Made by a program: the position numbers and the translations under genes. Below are positions 17,895-26,045 of a stretch of DNA of 64,000 bases, in pieces. The stretch comes from Streptomyces flavofungini (GTDB taxonomy: Bacteria > Actinomycetota > Actinomycetes > Streptomycetales > Streptomycetaceae), in NCBI RefSeq assembly GCF_030388665.1, contig NZ_CP128846.1, positions 5,282,501 through 5,346,500 on the forward strand, given 5' to 3'. The notes under the pieces are model-generated. The model had not been told where the DNA came from and searched no databases. It saw only the letters and a program-made list of their open reading frames with translations. Each line of letters starts with the position of its first letter. Within the stretch, counting starts at the first letter, position 1.

Positions 17895-19037
17895 ATGGAC
17901 CTGACGTACACGGAGGAAGAGGAAGCCTTCCGGGCGGGCCTGCGGGGATGGCTCGCCGAGGCGCTGCCGAAGCTGCCCCCGAAGCCGTCGCCCGACGACT
18001 GGCCGGGGAGGCGGGCGTACGACACCGCGTGGCAGCGGACGCTGTACGACGCGGGGTACGGCGAGGTGCACTGGGACGCCTCGCCGACCCGGCGGCTGAT
18101 CTTCCTGGAGGAGACCGAGAAGGCGGGCGCCCCCTACGTGGGCGCCAACTTCGTCGGCCTGCTGCACGCCGGGCCCACCATCGCCTCCGAAGGCACCCCC
18201 GAGCAGCGCGCGCGGTGGCTGCCGCCGATGCTGCGCGGGGACGAGGTGTGGTGCCAGGGCTTCAGCGAACCGGACGCCGGGTCCGACCTCGCGTCGCTGC
18301 GCACGCGCGCGTGGCGGGACGGCGACGACTACGTAGTGAGCGGTTCGAAGATCTGGACCTCCCACGCGGAGGTCGCCGACTGGTGCGAACTCCTGGTGCG
18401 CACCACCCCCGTGAGCGCACAGGTGCCCAAGCACCGGGGCATCACCTGGCTCGCGCTGCCCATGGACGCGCCCGGGATCACCGTGCGCCCGCTGCGCACG
18501 CTCGCGGGCTCCGCCGAGTTCGCCGAGGTGTTCCTCGACGAGGTGCGGGTGCCCGTCGCCAACCGGGTGGGCGCCGAGAACGACGGGTGGCGCGTGACCA
18601 TGGTGACCCTGTCGTTCGAGCGGGGCACGGCCTTCGTGGGGGAGGTCGTGGCCTGCCGGCGGCTGCTCGGCGAGCTCGCCCGCGCGGCGCGCGCCAACGG
18701 ACGCTGGGACGACCCGGTCCTGCGGCGCGGGCTCGGGCGGCTCGGCGCCGAGTTCGCGGCCCTGTGGCGGCTCACCCAGTGGAACGTCAGCGAGGCCCAG
18801 CGCACCGGCGGGGTCCCCGGCGTCGGCGGCTCCGTCTTCAAGCTGCGGTACTCGCACGCCCGCCAGGAGCTGTACGACGCGGCGGCCCGGGTGCTCGGCC
18901 CCGGCGCCCTCGACCTCGACGAGCCCTGGACGCGCGAACGCCTCTCCTCGCTGTCGTACACCATCGCCGCCGGGACCTCCCAGATCCAGCGGAACATCGT
19001 CGCCGAGCGGATACTCGGCCTGCCGAAGGGGCGGTGA
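17895..19037 (+). CDS. Acyl-CoA dehydrogenase, large-subunit type
   Basis: 380 residues. The flavin-binding signature WCQGFSEPDAGSDLASLRTR is near residue 118 and KIWTSHAEVADWCELL follows. The C-terminus ends AAGTSQIQRNIVAERILGLP, typical of acyl-CoA dehydrogenases. It oxidises an acyl-CoA to the 2,3-enoyl-CoA with FAD. The next gene, eight bases downstream, encodes a shorter dehydrogenase, the arrangement of the heterotetrameric (alpha2beta2) enzymes of mycobacterial sterol side-chain degradation (FadE28/FadE29 type). The ATG lies just after an operator, so the operon is probably controlled by the TetR protein. Confidence 0.9.
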   Translation: MDLTYTEEEEAFRAGLRGWLAEALPKLPPKPSPDDWPGRRAYDTAWQRTLYDAGYGEVHWDASPTRRLIFLEETEKAGAPYVGANFVGLLHAGPTIASEGTPEQRARWLPPMLRGDEVWCQGFSEPDAGSDLASLRTRAWRDGDDYVVSGSKIWTSHAEVADWCELLVRTTPVSAQVPKHRGITWLALPMDAPGITVRPLRTLAGSAEFAEVFLDEVRVPVANRVGAENDGWRVTMVTLSFERGTAFVGEVVACRRLLGELARAARANGRWDDPVLRRGLGRLGAEFAALWRLTQWNVSEAQRTGGVPGVGGSVFKLRYSHARQELYDAAARVLGPGALDLDEPWTRERLSSLSYTIAAGTSQIQRNIVAERILGLPKGR

Positions 19038-19044
19038 GCCGCGC

Positions 19045-19941
19045 GTGGACTTCCAACTCGACGACGATCAGCGGGCCTTGCGGCGCGGCCTGCGGGACGT
19101 GCTCGAAGGACGCTTCGGGCGGGACGCGCTGCGGGCCGCCGTCGCGGAGCTCCGCATCGACCGGAAGCTGTGGCGGGCGCTCGGCGACGCGGGGTTCTTC
19201 GCGCTCTGCCTGCCCGAGGACGCGGGCGGCGTCGGACTCGGCCTGCCCGAGGCCGTGTTGGCCTTCGAGGAGGCGGGCCGGGTGCTGCTGCCCGGCCCCG
19301 CCGTGGCGACCTTCCTCGCGGCCGGGGAGGTCGCGGGCGCCGCCGAGGGCGGGGTGGCCGTCACCGCCGTCGAAGGGCCGTTCGTGCCGTGGCTGGAGGA
19401 GGCCGACGTGGTGCGGGGGTCCGCGGGGGGCGCGGCGGACGTGGCGGACGCGGTGGCCCTGCGGTCCGTCGATCCGCTGACGCCCCTGCATCGGGTACGG
19501 GAACGCGGGCCCGACGGCGACGAGCAGGGGGCCCCAGGCCCCCGCGCCCTCCTCCTCGGCGCCGCCGAACAGCTCGGCTCCGCCGTCCGCACCGGCGAGC
19601 TCGCCGTCCAACACGCCCGGGAACGGGAACAGTTCGGCGGGCCCGTCGGCCGCTTCCAGGCCGTGCAGCACCTGTGCGCCGACATGCTGGTCCGCGCGGA
19701 GCTCGCCCGCGTCGCCGTGTACGCCGCCGCCGTCACCGGCGACCCCCTCGAAGCCGTCGGGGCCCGGCTGCTCGCCGACGACGCCGCCGTGCGCAACGCC
19801 CGTGACTGTCTGCAAGCGCACGGCGGCATGGGGTTCACCTGGGAGTCCGACGTCCATCTGCACCTGAAGCGGGCGTGGGTGCGGGCGGAGCTCGGCGGTG
19901 GCGCCGCGAAGGCCGAGGAGGCGCTGGCGGCGGCGCTGTGA
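19045..19941 (+). CDS. Acyl-CoA dehydrogenase, small-subunit type
   Basis: 298 residues, clearly shorter than the usual 380-400. The middle beta domain is reduced, while the C-terminal helical domain is kept: AREREQFGGPVGRFQAVQHL, then AHGGMGFTWESDVHLHLKRA. The Glu of GFTWE is the candidate catalytic base by analogy with heteromeric sterol dehydrogenases. The FAD signature of the large subunit is missing here. This fits a two-gene enzyme in which each subunit supplies part of the active site. Its GTG lies eight bases after the previous stop. Confidence 0.87.
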   Translation: MDFQLDDDQRALRRGLRDVLEGRFGRDALRAAVAELRIDRKLWRALGDAGFFALCLPEDAGGVGLGLPEAVLAFEEAGRVLLPGPAVATFLAAGEVAGAAEGGVAVTAVEGPFVPWLEEADVVRGSAGGAADVADAVALRSVDPLTPLHRVRERGPDGDEQGAPGPRALLLGAAEQLGSAVRTGELAVQHAREREQFGGPVGRFQAVQHLCADMLVRAELARVAVYAAAVTGDPLEAVGARLLADDAAVRNARDCLQAHGGMGFTWESDVHLHLKRAWVRAELGGGAAKAEEALAAAL

Positions 19942-20407
19942 GCGGCTCCGAACGGGCGGTCCGGGGCGCGGCGCGGGCCCGGTCCCGTGATCGACTTGTG
20001 CGCCCGGGGAAAGGCGGTGAGGCTACTGAGTGTCGCACCGGGCGTCGATATCGGGTTGTGTCCTAGGCGTGACTCGTCACGACGCGGAGTCGGCGCCCGG
20101 CTCCGGTACCTTGTGTCGAATGCGAGAGGTCCTGAGGCCGGGCTGTGCCGGTGTTGCCCCCGAGGCGACTCCGTGCCTGGTAACGCGCTCCTCTCGCCGC
20201 GCAGGACGAGGCCGAGCGCCCGCCTGTTCGACACCCCGCGGCGCGCGTCGCACAGTATGCCGCACGGGTACTCCTTCGCGCTGGAATATGCCTGAAGCGC
20301 TTGTTGGGGTGACTGAACGTCAACCATGCTGTCTCTCAAGGGTTTCACGTTCTGTGACCTTGTGGAGTCACGAGGCGATGTGTCCGCCGGTTCGGATGGT
20401 GTGAGCG
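19942..20407. other. Intergenic region upstream of the HATPase gene
   Basis: 466 bp with no supported gene. It includes the palindrome CGTGACTCGTCACG (20068-20081), whose half-sites are two bases apart and so differ from the TetR-type operator, and an AT-richer stretch around 20280-20360 that could hold the promoter of the downstream gene. Confidence 0.4.
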
Positions 20408-20878
20408 GTGCAGGTGCTTCAAGTTCAGCTGGAAGTCGGTCCCGATCCCGCGGAAGTGGGCCGGGCCCGCAGATGGGCCCGGTCGCGGCTCGCCGGGTCG
20501 GGCATAGCTGCCGACGAGCCGGTCGCCGAGACGCTGATCCTGCTGATCTCGGAGCTGGTCACCAACGCCGTTGTGCACACGGGCTGTCCTGCGGTCCTGC
20601 GCATGCTGCTGCCCGGAGTGCCCGCCGACGAGCCGGGCACCGTCCGCGTCGAGGTCGCCGACCGCAGCGCCTGCCCGCCCCGCCCCCGGCACGCCGAGGG
20701 CGACGACACCAACGGCCGCGGCCTGGAGCTGGTCGACGGACTCGCCGACCGCTGGGGCTGGCGGCACGAAGGCGCCGGCAAGAGCATCTGGTGCGAAGTC
20801 GACCGCTGTGATGCGGGCGCCCCCACCGTCACCTTCGACGGGACCACCCACGAGGACGTCGCGTACGAAGCGGTGTAG
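20408..20878 (+). CDS. SpoIIAB/RsbW-like ATP-binding protein
   Basis: 156 residues with a GHKL ATPase fold. The N box is ELVTNAVVHT (near residue 49), the G1 box VEVADRSACPPRPR, and the G2 box NGRGLELVDGLADRWGW. Such stand-alone proteins are abundant in Streptomyces and act as anti-sigma kinases or as phosphatase-linked switches in partner-swapping systems. No sigma factor or STAS gene is adjacent. The GTG start has a weak ribosome-binding site, and no better in-frame start is visible. It is not part of the surrounding catabolic operons. Confidence 0.85.
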   Translation: MQVLQVQLEVGPDPAEVGRARRWARSRLAGSGIAADEPVAETLILLISELVTNAVVHTGCPAVLRMLLPGVPADEPGTVRVEVADRSACPPRPRHAEGDDTNGRGLELVDGLADRWGWRHEGAGKSIWCEVDRCDAGAPTVTFDGTTHEDVAYEAV

Positions 20879-21382
20879 GGCGCCCGCGCCACCCCCGTGC
20901 GAAACCGTGTGACCCCCGGCCGCCCCCGCTCCCTGTCTGCCTCACCCCGCGGCCCCCTGCCGCCCCGCGCATCCGCGCCGCCCGGTGTGCCGTCGCATGC
21001 GCCGTCCCGTGCCCCGATGCGCGGCCGTGCGCGGGCGGGGGTAAAACCGACAAACCCCATAAATCCCCGACTCGGTGTTGACGTGCCGTGACCAATTGAT
21101 CACGCTGGTGGGCAGTGATTCGCCGCGAGGGGACGCCGAGGGGCGCTGGCGCCTGTGGCCCGGTCCTTGGCGAGGTGCGGATCGCGATTCGGCGTGGCGC
21201 TCCTTCAGGGCAGAAGGGGGGCGGGGGCTCGTACGCCGGAGCCGGATGGCGGCGCGCGGTACAGCGCTCGGGGCGGGCGCCGACGCGCCGCCACCCGAAC
21301 TCCGACCCGGAGGTCCATGCTCGGACCCGGGGCCCGCGGCCCCGGTGGATCGCGGACTCGGGAGAGTGCGGGATCGGCAGGC
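20879..21382. other. Convergent intergenic region, no gene recognised
   Basis: 504 bp between the 3' ends of the ATPase gene and the cyclase gene. Open frames here look like chance high-GC frames. The only structure noted is the near-palindrome GTGACCAATTGATCAC (21088-21103, two mismatches) in an AT-richer patch from about 21050 to 21110. This could be a remnant promoter or a protein-binding site. Confidence 0.35.
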
Positions 21383-22405
21383 TCAGAAGATCGCGACCGG
21401 TGCCACCGGAGCGCCCGTCGCGCCCGTGAAGGGCTCCGGGGTCGCCGACAGCAGGAAGCTGTGACGGCGCTCTTCTCCACAGGCTGTGGACAACTCTTCG
21501 AGATTCCAGTTCTGGCCCTGCGGCATGCCCATCTCGACCAGATGCAGGGCGTGCACCGCGAGCCACAGGTGCTCGATCTCCGGCGGGAAGATCTCGAAGG
21601 TGAGCGTGTCATTGGCGACGGCCGCCACGTCCCGCGCGTGGAACCACTCCGGCGTCCGCACCGAAAGCCCCGGCGACGGATAGCCGTAACCGCGCCGGTC
21701 ACCCGCCAGATAGGCCCGGACGTGCCCCGTCCGTACGAGGACGACGTCCCCGGCGCCGACGGTGACACCCCCGAACTCCGCCGCCTCGTCCAGGTCTTCG
21801 GGGGTCACCGCGTGGTCCACGGGCAGCCGTTCGAGGCCCTTGGCGCGGGCCACGTCGAGGAGGACGCCGCGCGAGACGACGGACGCGGCCGTGCCGATGC
21901 CGCTGAAGCGGGCGCCCTCGTGCGCGGTGATCGTGTCCGCGGGGCGGCCGTTGTAGATCAGGCCCGAGTGCGAGACGTGCGGCAGGGCGTCCCAGTGGGT
22001 GGCCGCCTGCAGGCCCATCGTGACGGTGTCGTCGCTGGTCGCGATCGAACCCGGCGCGAAGAGGGGCTGGTTGATCTGCACCATCGTGTGCAGCGGGTTG
22101 ACGCGGCCCGGGATCGATCCCGTCTGCACGCCGTCGTGGCGCAGCGGCAGCGCGAGCGGCACGCGGCGGCCCGAGCGGACCGTGGCGGCGGCCGCGCGCA
22201 CCACCTCGTCGGTGATGAGGTTCAGGGTGCCGATCTCGTCGTCGGCGCCCCAGCGGCCCCAGTTGTTGACGCGCTCGGCGATGCCGAGGAACTCGGGCGG
22301 CAGGGGTGGGTCGGGTGGTGCCGGCGGGGGTGGGTCGGGTGGCGTCGGCAGGGGCGGTGCGGAGGGTGCGGCCGGGGCGGCCGCGGGGTCGGACGGCGCT
22401 GACAT
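21383..22405 (-). CDS. Cyclase-family (kynurenine formamidase-like) metal hydrolase
   Basis: 340 residues. After a proline-rich N-terminal tail (about 40 residues), the cyclase/formamidase fold is seen in GADDEIGTLNLITDEVVRAA, LGLQAATHWDALPHVSHSG (metal-binding His/Asp region), GVLLDVARAKG, and VLVRTGHVRAYL. Members hydrolyse amides or lactones; the substrate here is unknown. The ATG at 22405 follows GGGGAG. It is divergent from the SDR gene across an operator, so it probably belongs to the TetR regulon and may open a lactone or cyclic intermediate. Confidence 0.82.
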   Translation of the reverse strand: MSAPSDPAAAPAAPSAPPLPTPPDPPPPAPPDPPLPPEFLGIAERVNNWGRWGADDEIGTLNLITDEVVRAAAATVRSGRRVPLALPLRHDGVQTGSIPGRVNPLHTMVQINQPLFAPGSIATSDDTVTMGLQAATHWDALPHVSHSGLIYNGRPADTITAHEGARFSGIGTAASVVSRGVLLDVARAKGLERLPVDHAVTPEDLDEAAEFGGVTVGAGDVVLVRTGHVRAYLAGDRRGYGYPSPGLSVRTPEWFHARDVAAVANDTLTFEIFPPEIEHLWLAVHALHLVEMGMPQGQNWNLEELSTACGEERRHSFLLSATPEPFTGATGAPVAPVAIF

Positions 22406-22453
22406 GAGTGCTCCCCGGGGCTTGTCTTCCGGTGTCTGACGGGTCATAAAATC

Positions 22454-22466
22454 TAACGGTCCGTCA
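22454..22466. promoter_or_regulatory. TetR-type operator site 3 (TAACGGTCCGTCA)
   Basis: A single-mismatch copy lying 48 bp upstream of the cyclase start and 22 bp upstream of the SDR start. One site could control both divergent transcripts. Confidence 0.65.
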
Positions 22467-22488
22467 GAAACCGCGGGAAGGGGCCGGT

Positions 22489-23529
22489 GTGGGGAACTTC
22501 TTGGCAGGCAAGGTGGTCACCGTCACCGGCGCCGGACGGGGCATCGGCAGGGCGGTCGCGCTCGCCGCGGCGGCCGAGGGCGCGAAGGTCGTCGTCAACG
22601 ACTACGGGGTGTCCGTCGAGGGCGCCGAGCCCACCAGCGAGGTCGCCGCGGCCGTCGTCAAGGAGATCGAGGCGGCGGGCGGCGAAGCGGTGGCCGTGGC
22701 GGACGACATCGCCACGATGGCGGGCGGCCAGCGGATCGTGGACGTGGCGCTCGCCCGCTACGGGCGCGTGGACGGCGTCGTGTGCGTCGCCGGGATCCTG
22801 CGCGAACGCATGCTGTTCAACATGACCGAGGAGGAGTGGGACCCCGTCGTCGCCACCCACCTGAAGGGCACCTTCACCGCGTTCAGGGCCGCGTCCGCCG
22901 TCATGCGCGCCCAGGGCTCCGGCACCCTCATCGGCTTCACCAGCGGCAACCACCAGGGCTCCGTCGCCCAGGCCAACTACAGCGCGGCCAAGGGCGGCAT
23001 CATCTCCCTGGTCCGCAGCGCCGCACTCGGCCTGCACAAGTACGGCATCACCGCCAACGCCGTCGCCCCCGTCGCCCGCACCCGGATGTCCGCGAACGTC
23101 CCCATGGAGCTGACGGAGATCGGCGACCCCGAAGACGTGGCCGCACTCGTCGTCTACTTGCTCAGCGACCGCGCGCGCCAGGAGCGCATCACCGGCCAGG
23201 TGTACACGATCGCGGGCCCGAAGATCGCCGTCTGGGCGCAGCCGCGCGAACTGCGCGCCGGATACGCCGAGGGCGGCTGGACGCCGGAGCGGATCGCGGA
23301 GTTCCTGCCCGGGACGGTCGGCACGGACCCCATGCCGCTGCTCGCCAGGCTGGAGGAGATGGCTCGGGCCGCGGCGGCCAAGGAGCGGCCCAACGCGGGG
23401 GCGCCGCCCGGGGGGAGGCCGGGTGTCCCGGGCTCCGGCACCGGTGGCGGTACGGGTGCCGGCCCAGGTGCAGGTGCCGATACCGGCGCCGACGCCGCCC
23501 CCGCCCCGTCCTCACGGCCCGACGCCTAG
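22489..23529 (+). CDS. Short-chain dehydrogenase, 17-beta-hydroxysteroid dehydrogenase-like
   Basis: 346 residues. The cofactor loop TGAGRGIG is near residue 14, NDYG near 40 suggests NAD preference, and the catalytic Tyr/Lys lie in NYSAAKGG (about 163-170) with the Ser in GFTSGN. The C-terminus is extended by a Gly/Ala/Pro tail of about 40 residues, absent from typical 250-300-residue members. The sequence style resembles HSD17B4-type 3-hydroxyacyl-CoA dehydrogenases. It probably oxidises a 3-hydroxyacyl-CoA in the pathway. It heads an operon with the dehydrogenase at 23538 and the alcohol dehydrogenase at 24794. Confidence 0.88.
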   Translation: MGNFLAGKVVTVTGAGRGIGRAVALAAAAEGAKVVVNDYGVSVEGAEPTSEVAAAVVKEIEAAGGEAVAVADDIATMAGGQRIVDVALARYGRVDGVVCVAGILRERMLFNMTEEEWDPVVATHLKGTFTAFRAASAVMRAQGSGTLIGFTSGNHQGSVAQANYSAAKGGIISLVRSAALGLHKYGITANAVAPVARTRMSANVPMELTEIGDPEDVAALVVYLLSDRARQERITGQVYTIAGPKIAVWAQPRELRAGYAEGGWTPERIAEFLPGTVGTDPMPLLARLEEMARAAAAKERPNAGAPPGGRPGVPGSGTGGGTGAGPGAGADTGADAAPAPSSRPDA

Positions 23530-23537
23530 GCCGCGCC

Positions 23538-24797
23538 GTGGACTTCGAGTTCGGGGCCGCGGACGAGGCGTTCCGGCGGGAGGCGCGGGAGTGGCTGCGG
23601 GAGCGGCTGACCGGGGAGTTCGCGGGGGCCGCGGGGCGCGGCGGGCCCGGCAGCGAGCACGAGCGGGGCGACGTGCGGCGGGCGTGGGAGCGGGAGCTGG
23701 GCCGTGGCGGGTGGATCGGCATCGGCTGGGACACGGGCCGGGGCGGCGACCGGGGCACGGGCCAGGGCGCCGCCGGGTCCGCGTACGGCGCCCGGCGGGC
23801 CACGCTGACCCAGCAGGTCGTCTGGGCCGAGGAGTACGCGCGCGTGCGCGCGCCGGGCCGCTGCGGCCACATCGGCGAGAACCTGCTCGCGCCCACCCTC
23901 CTCGCGCACGGCAGCAAGGAGCAGCAGGACGAGTTCCTGCCCGGCATCGCCCGCGGCGAGACCCTGTGGTGCCAGGGCTACAGCGAGCCCGGCGCCGGAT
24001 CCGACCTCGCGGGCCTGCGCACCACGGCCGTACGGGACGCCGACGGGACGTACCGCATCACCGGACAGAAGATCTGGACGTCCCTCGCGCACGAGGCGGA
24101 CTGGTGCTTCGTCCTGGCCCGCACCGAGCCGGGATCGCGCCGCCACCACGGCCTGTCCTTCCTGCTGCTGCCCATGGACCAGCCCGGCCACATCGACGTC
24201 CGCCCGATCCGGCAGCTGACCGGCACCAGCGAGTTCAACGAGGTCTTCTTCGACGGGGCACGCGCGTGCGCCGCCCATGTCGTCGGCGGCGAGGGCAACG
24301 GCTGGCGGGTCGCCATGGGGCTGCTCGGCTTCGAGCGCGGGGTGTCGACGCTGGCCCAGCAGATCGGCTTCGCCGAGGAGTTGGGGCGGGTCGTGCAGGA
24401 GGCGCTGCGGGGCGGGACGGCGGCGGACCCGGTGCTGCGGGACCGGCTCGTGCGGCAGTGGGCGGAGCTGCGGGTGATGCGCTGGAACGCGCTGCGGACG
24501 CTCGGGAGCGGCGGCGGGGTCGCGGGCGCGCCCAGCGTGGCGAAGCTGCTGTGGGGCGGCTGGCACCAACGGCTCGGCGAGCTCGCGATGGCCGTGCGCG
24601 GGAGCGCCGCCGCCGTCGGACCCGCCGACTGGAGCGCGGAATCCCCGTACGAACTCGACGCGCTCCAGCGCCTGTTCCTGTTCTCCCGCGCCGACACGAT
24701 CTACGGCGGCTCGGACGAGATCCAGCGGAACATCATCGCCGAGCGGGTGCTCGGACTGCCGAGAGAGGCCAAGGGGCCGGTGAGGGGTACGCCATGA
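23538..24797 (+). CDS. Acyl-CoA dehydrogenase, large-subunit type, second copy
   Basis: 419 residues. The N-terminal half has a Gly-rich insert (residues about 30-90, GRGGPGSEHERGD and GRGGDRGTGQGAAG). The flavin signature WCQGYSEPGAGSDLAGLRTT is near residue 144, and the C-terminus reads YGGSDEIQRNIIAERVLGLP. It is closely similar to the protein at 17895, but no small subunit follows. The small-type gene at 46970, under the same kind of operator, is a candidate partner. GTG starts eight bases after the SDR stop, and its stop overlaps the next start (ATGA). Confidence 0.9.
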   Translation: MDFEFGAADEAFRREAREWLRERLTGEFAGAAGRGGPGSEHERGDVRRAWERELGRGGWIGIGWDTGRGGDRGTGQGAAGSAYGARRATLTQQVVWAEEYARVRAPGRCGHIGENLLAPTLLAHGSKEQQDEFLPGIARGETLWCQGYSEPGAGSDLAGLRTTAVRDADGTYRITGQKIWTSLAHEADWCFVLARTEPGSRRHHGLSFLLLPMDQPGHIDVRPIRQLTGTSEFNEVFFDGARACAAHVVGGEGNGWRVAMGLLGFERGVSTLAQQIGFAEELGRVVQEALRGGTAADPVLRDRLVRQWAELRVMRWNALRTLGSGGGVAGAPSVAKLLWGGWHQRLGELAMAVRGSAAAVGPADWSAESPYELDALQRLFLFSRADTIYGGSDEIQRNIIAERVLGLPREAKGPVRGTP

Positions 24798-25843
24798 GGG
24801 GCGTGGTGTTCGACGGGGCGCGGGTCGAGGTCGTCGACGACCTGGAGATACGCGACCCGGGACCCGGGGAGGTCCTGGTCGCCGTCGCGGCGGCCGGGCT
24901 GTGCCACAGCGACCTGTCGGTGATCGACGGCACCATCCCCTTTCCGCCACCCGTGGTGCTCGGACACGAGGGCGCGGGCGTCGTCGAGGCGGTCGGCCCC
25001 GGGGTCGCGCACGTCGCGCCCGGCGACCACGTGGCCCTGTCCACCATCGCCAACTGCGGGTCCTGCGCGCACTGCCACCGGGGCCGCCCCACCATGTGCC
25101 GCAAGGCCATCGGCATGCCCCAACAGCCGTTCTCGCGCGCGGGCAAGCCGCTGTACCAGTTCGCCGCGAACTCGGCGTTCGCCGAACGCACCCTCGTCAA
25201 GGCCGTGCAGGCCGTCCGGATCCCCAAGGAGATCCCGCTGACGTCGGCCGCCCTCATCGGCTGCGGCGTCGTCACCGGCGTCGGCGCCGCGCTCAACCGC
25301 GCGCGCGTCGCCCACGGGGACTCCGTCGTCGTCATCGGCACGGGCGGCATCGGCCTCAACGTCCTCCAGGGCGCGCGCATCGCCGGGGCCACGACCGTCG
25401 TCGCCGTCGACGCCAACCCCGAGAAGGAGGCGGTGGCCCGGCAGTTCGGCGCCACCCACTTCCTGCCCTCCACGGAGGGGGTCGCCGACATCCTGCCGGA
25501 CGGCGCCGACCACGCCTTCGAGTGCGTCGGCCGCGTCGAGCTGATCCGCCAGGCCGTCGACCTCCTCGACCGCCACGGCCAGGCTGTCCTGCTCGGCGTG
25601 CCGCCCGCCACGGCCGAGGCGTCGTTCCTCGTCTCGTCCCTGTTCCTGGACAAGTCGATCCTCGGCTGCCGCTACGGCTCTGCCCGCCCGCAGCGGGACT
25701 TCGCGCTGTACGCCGACCTGTATCTGGCCGGGCGGCTGCTCCTGGACGAGCTGGTGACGCGGACGTATCCGGTGGCGGAGTTCGCGGCGGCGCGGGAGGA
25801 CGCGGAGGCGGGGAGGGTGGCGCGGGGGGTGCTGGTGTTCTGA
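24794..25843 (+). CDS. Zinc-dependent alcohol dehydrogenase (MDR superfamily)
   Basis: 349 residues. Catalytic-zinc ligands lie in AAGLCHSDLS and GHEGAGVVE, and the structural-zinc cysteines in NCGSCAHCHRGRPTMC. The NAD-binding loop is VVIGTGGIGLNV (about 176-187) with AVDANPEK indicating NAD. It should interconvert an alcohol and an aldehyde or ketone, consistent with handling an oxidised side chain. The ATG overlaps the preceding stop, so it is coupled to the dehydrogenase. The terminal codons VF-stop form the first unit of a 21-bp tandem repeat. Confidence 0.92.
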   Translation: MRGVVFDGARVEVVDDLEIRDPGPGEVLVAVAAAGLCHSDLSVIDGTIPFPPPVVLGHEGAGVVEAVGPGVAHVAPGDHVALSTIANCGSCAHCHRGRPTMCRKAIGMPQQPFSRAGKPLYQFAANSAFAERTLVKAVQAVRIPKEIPLTSAALIGCGVVTGVGAALNRARVAHGDSVVVIGTGGIGLNVLQGARIAGATTVVAVDANPEKEAVARQFGATHFLPSTEGVADILPDGADHAFECVGRVELIRQAVDLLDRHGQAVLLGVPPATAEASFLVSSLFLDKSILGCRYGSARPQRDFALYADLYLAGRLLLDELVTRTYPVAEFAAAREDAEAGRVARGVLVF

Positions 25844-25920
25844 GGGGCGCCACGACTGTTCTGAGGGACGTCACGACTGTTCTGAGGGACGTCACGACCG
25901 TTCTGAGGGGCGCCACGGCC
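25837..25920. repeat. Four tandem 21-bp repeats overlapping the ADH stop codon
   Basis: The unit GTTCTGAGGGACGTCACGAC, plus one base, begins at 25837, 25858, 25879 and 25900. The first unit includes the last two codons and TGA of the alcohol dehydrogenase. Units 1 and 4 share GGGGCGCCACG, units 2 and 3 GGGACGTCACG. A duplication of the gene's 3' end is the simplest origin. Confidence 0.85.
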
Positions 25921-26045
25921 GACGGGGGGTGCGTGCCCGAACACGTCTCCCCCGCACCCGAGTTGTCGCACCGGGTTCCGCACCCCGCACCGCCTGAGAC
26001 AAAAGCCGTGGGGCGATGTCAGTGGGGTGACCTACCGTCGTACGC

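Noticed and set aside
20068..20081. CGTGACTCGTCACG as a further TetR-regulon operator
   Set aside because: The half-sites are two bases apart instead of five and the neighbouring ATPase gene is not catabolic. It may be a site for another protein.
23423..25843. Apparent 806-codon fusion of SDR tail, dehydrogenase mirror and alcohol dehydrogenase
   Set aside because: Only the last 349 codons are a recognisable protein. The upstream part is a chance frame across the acyl-CoA dehydrogenase.
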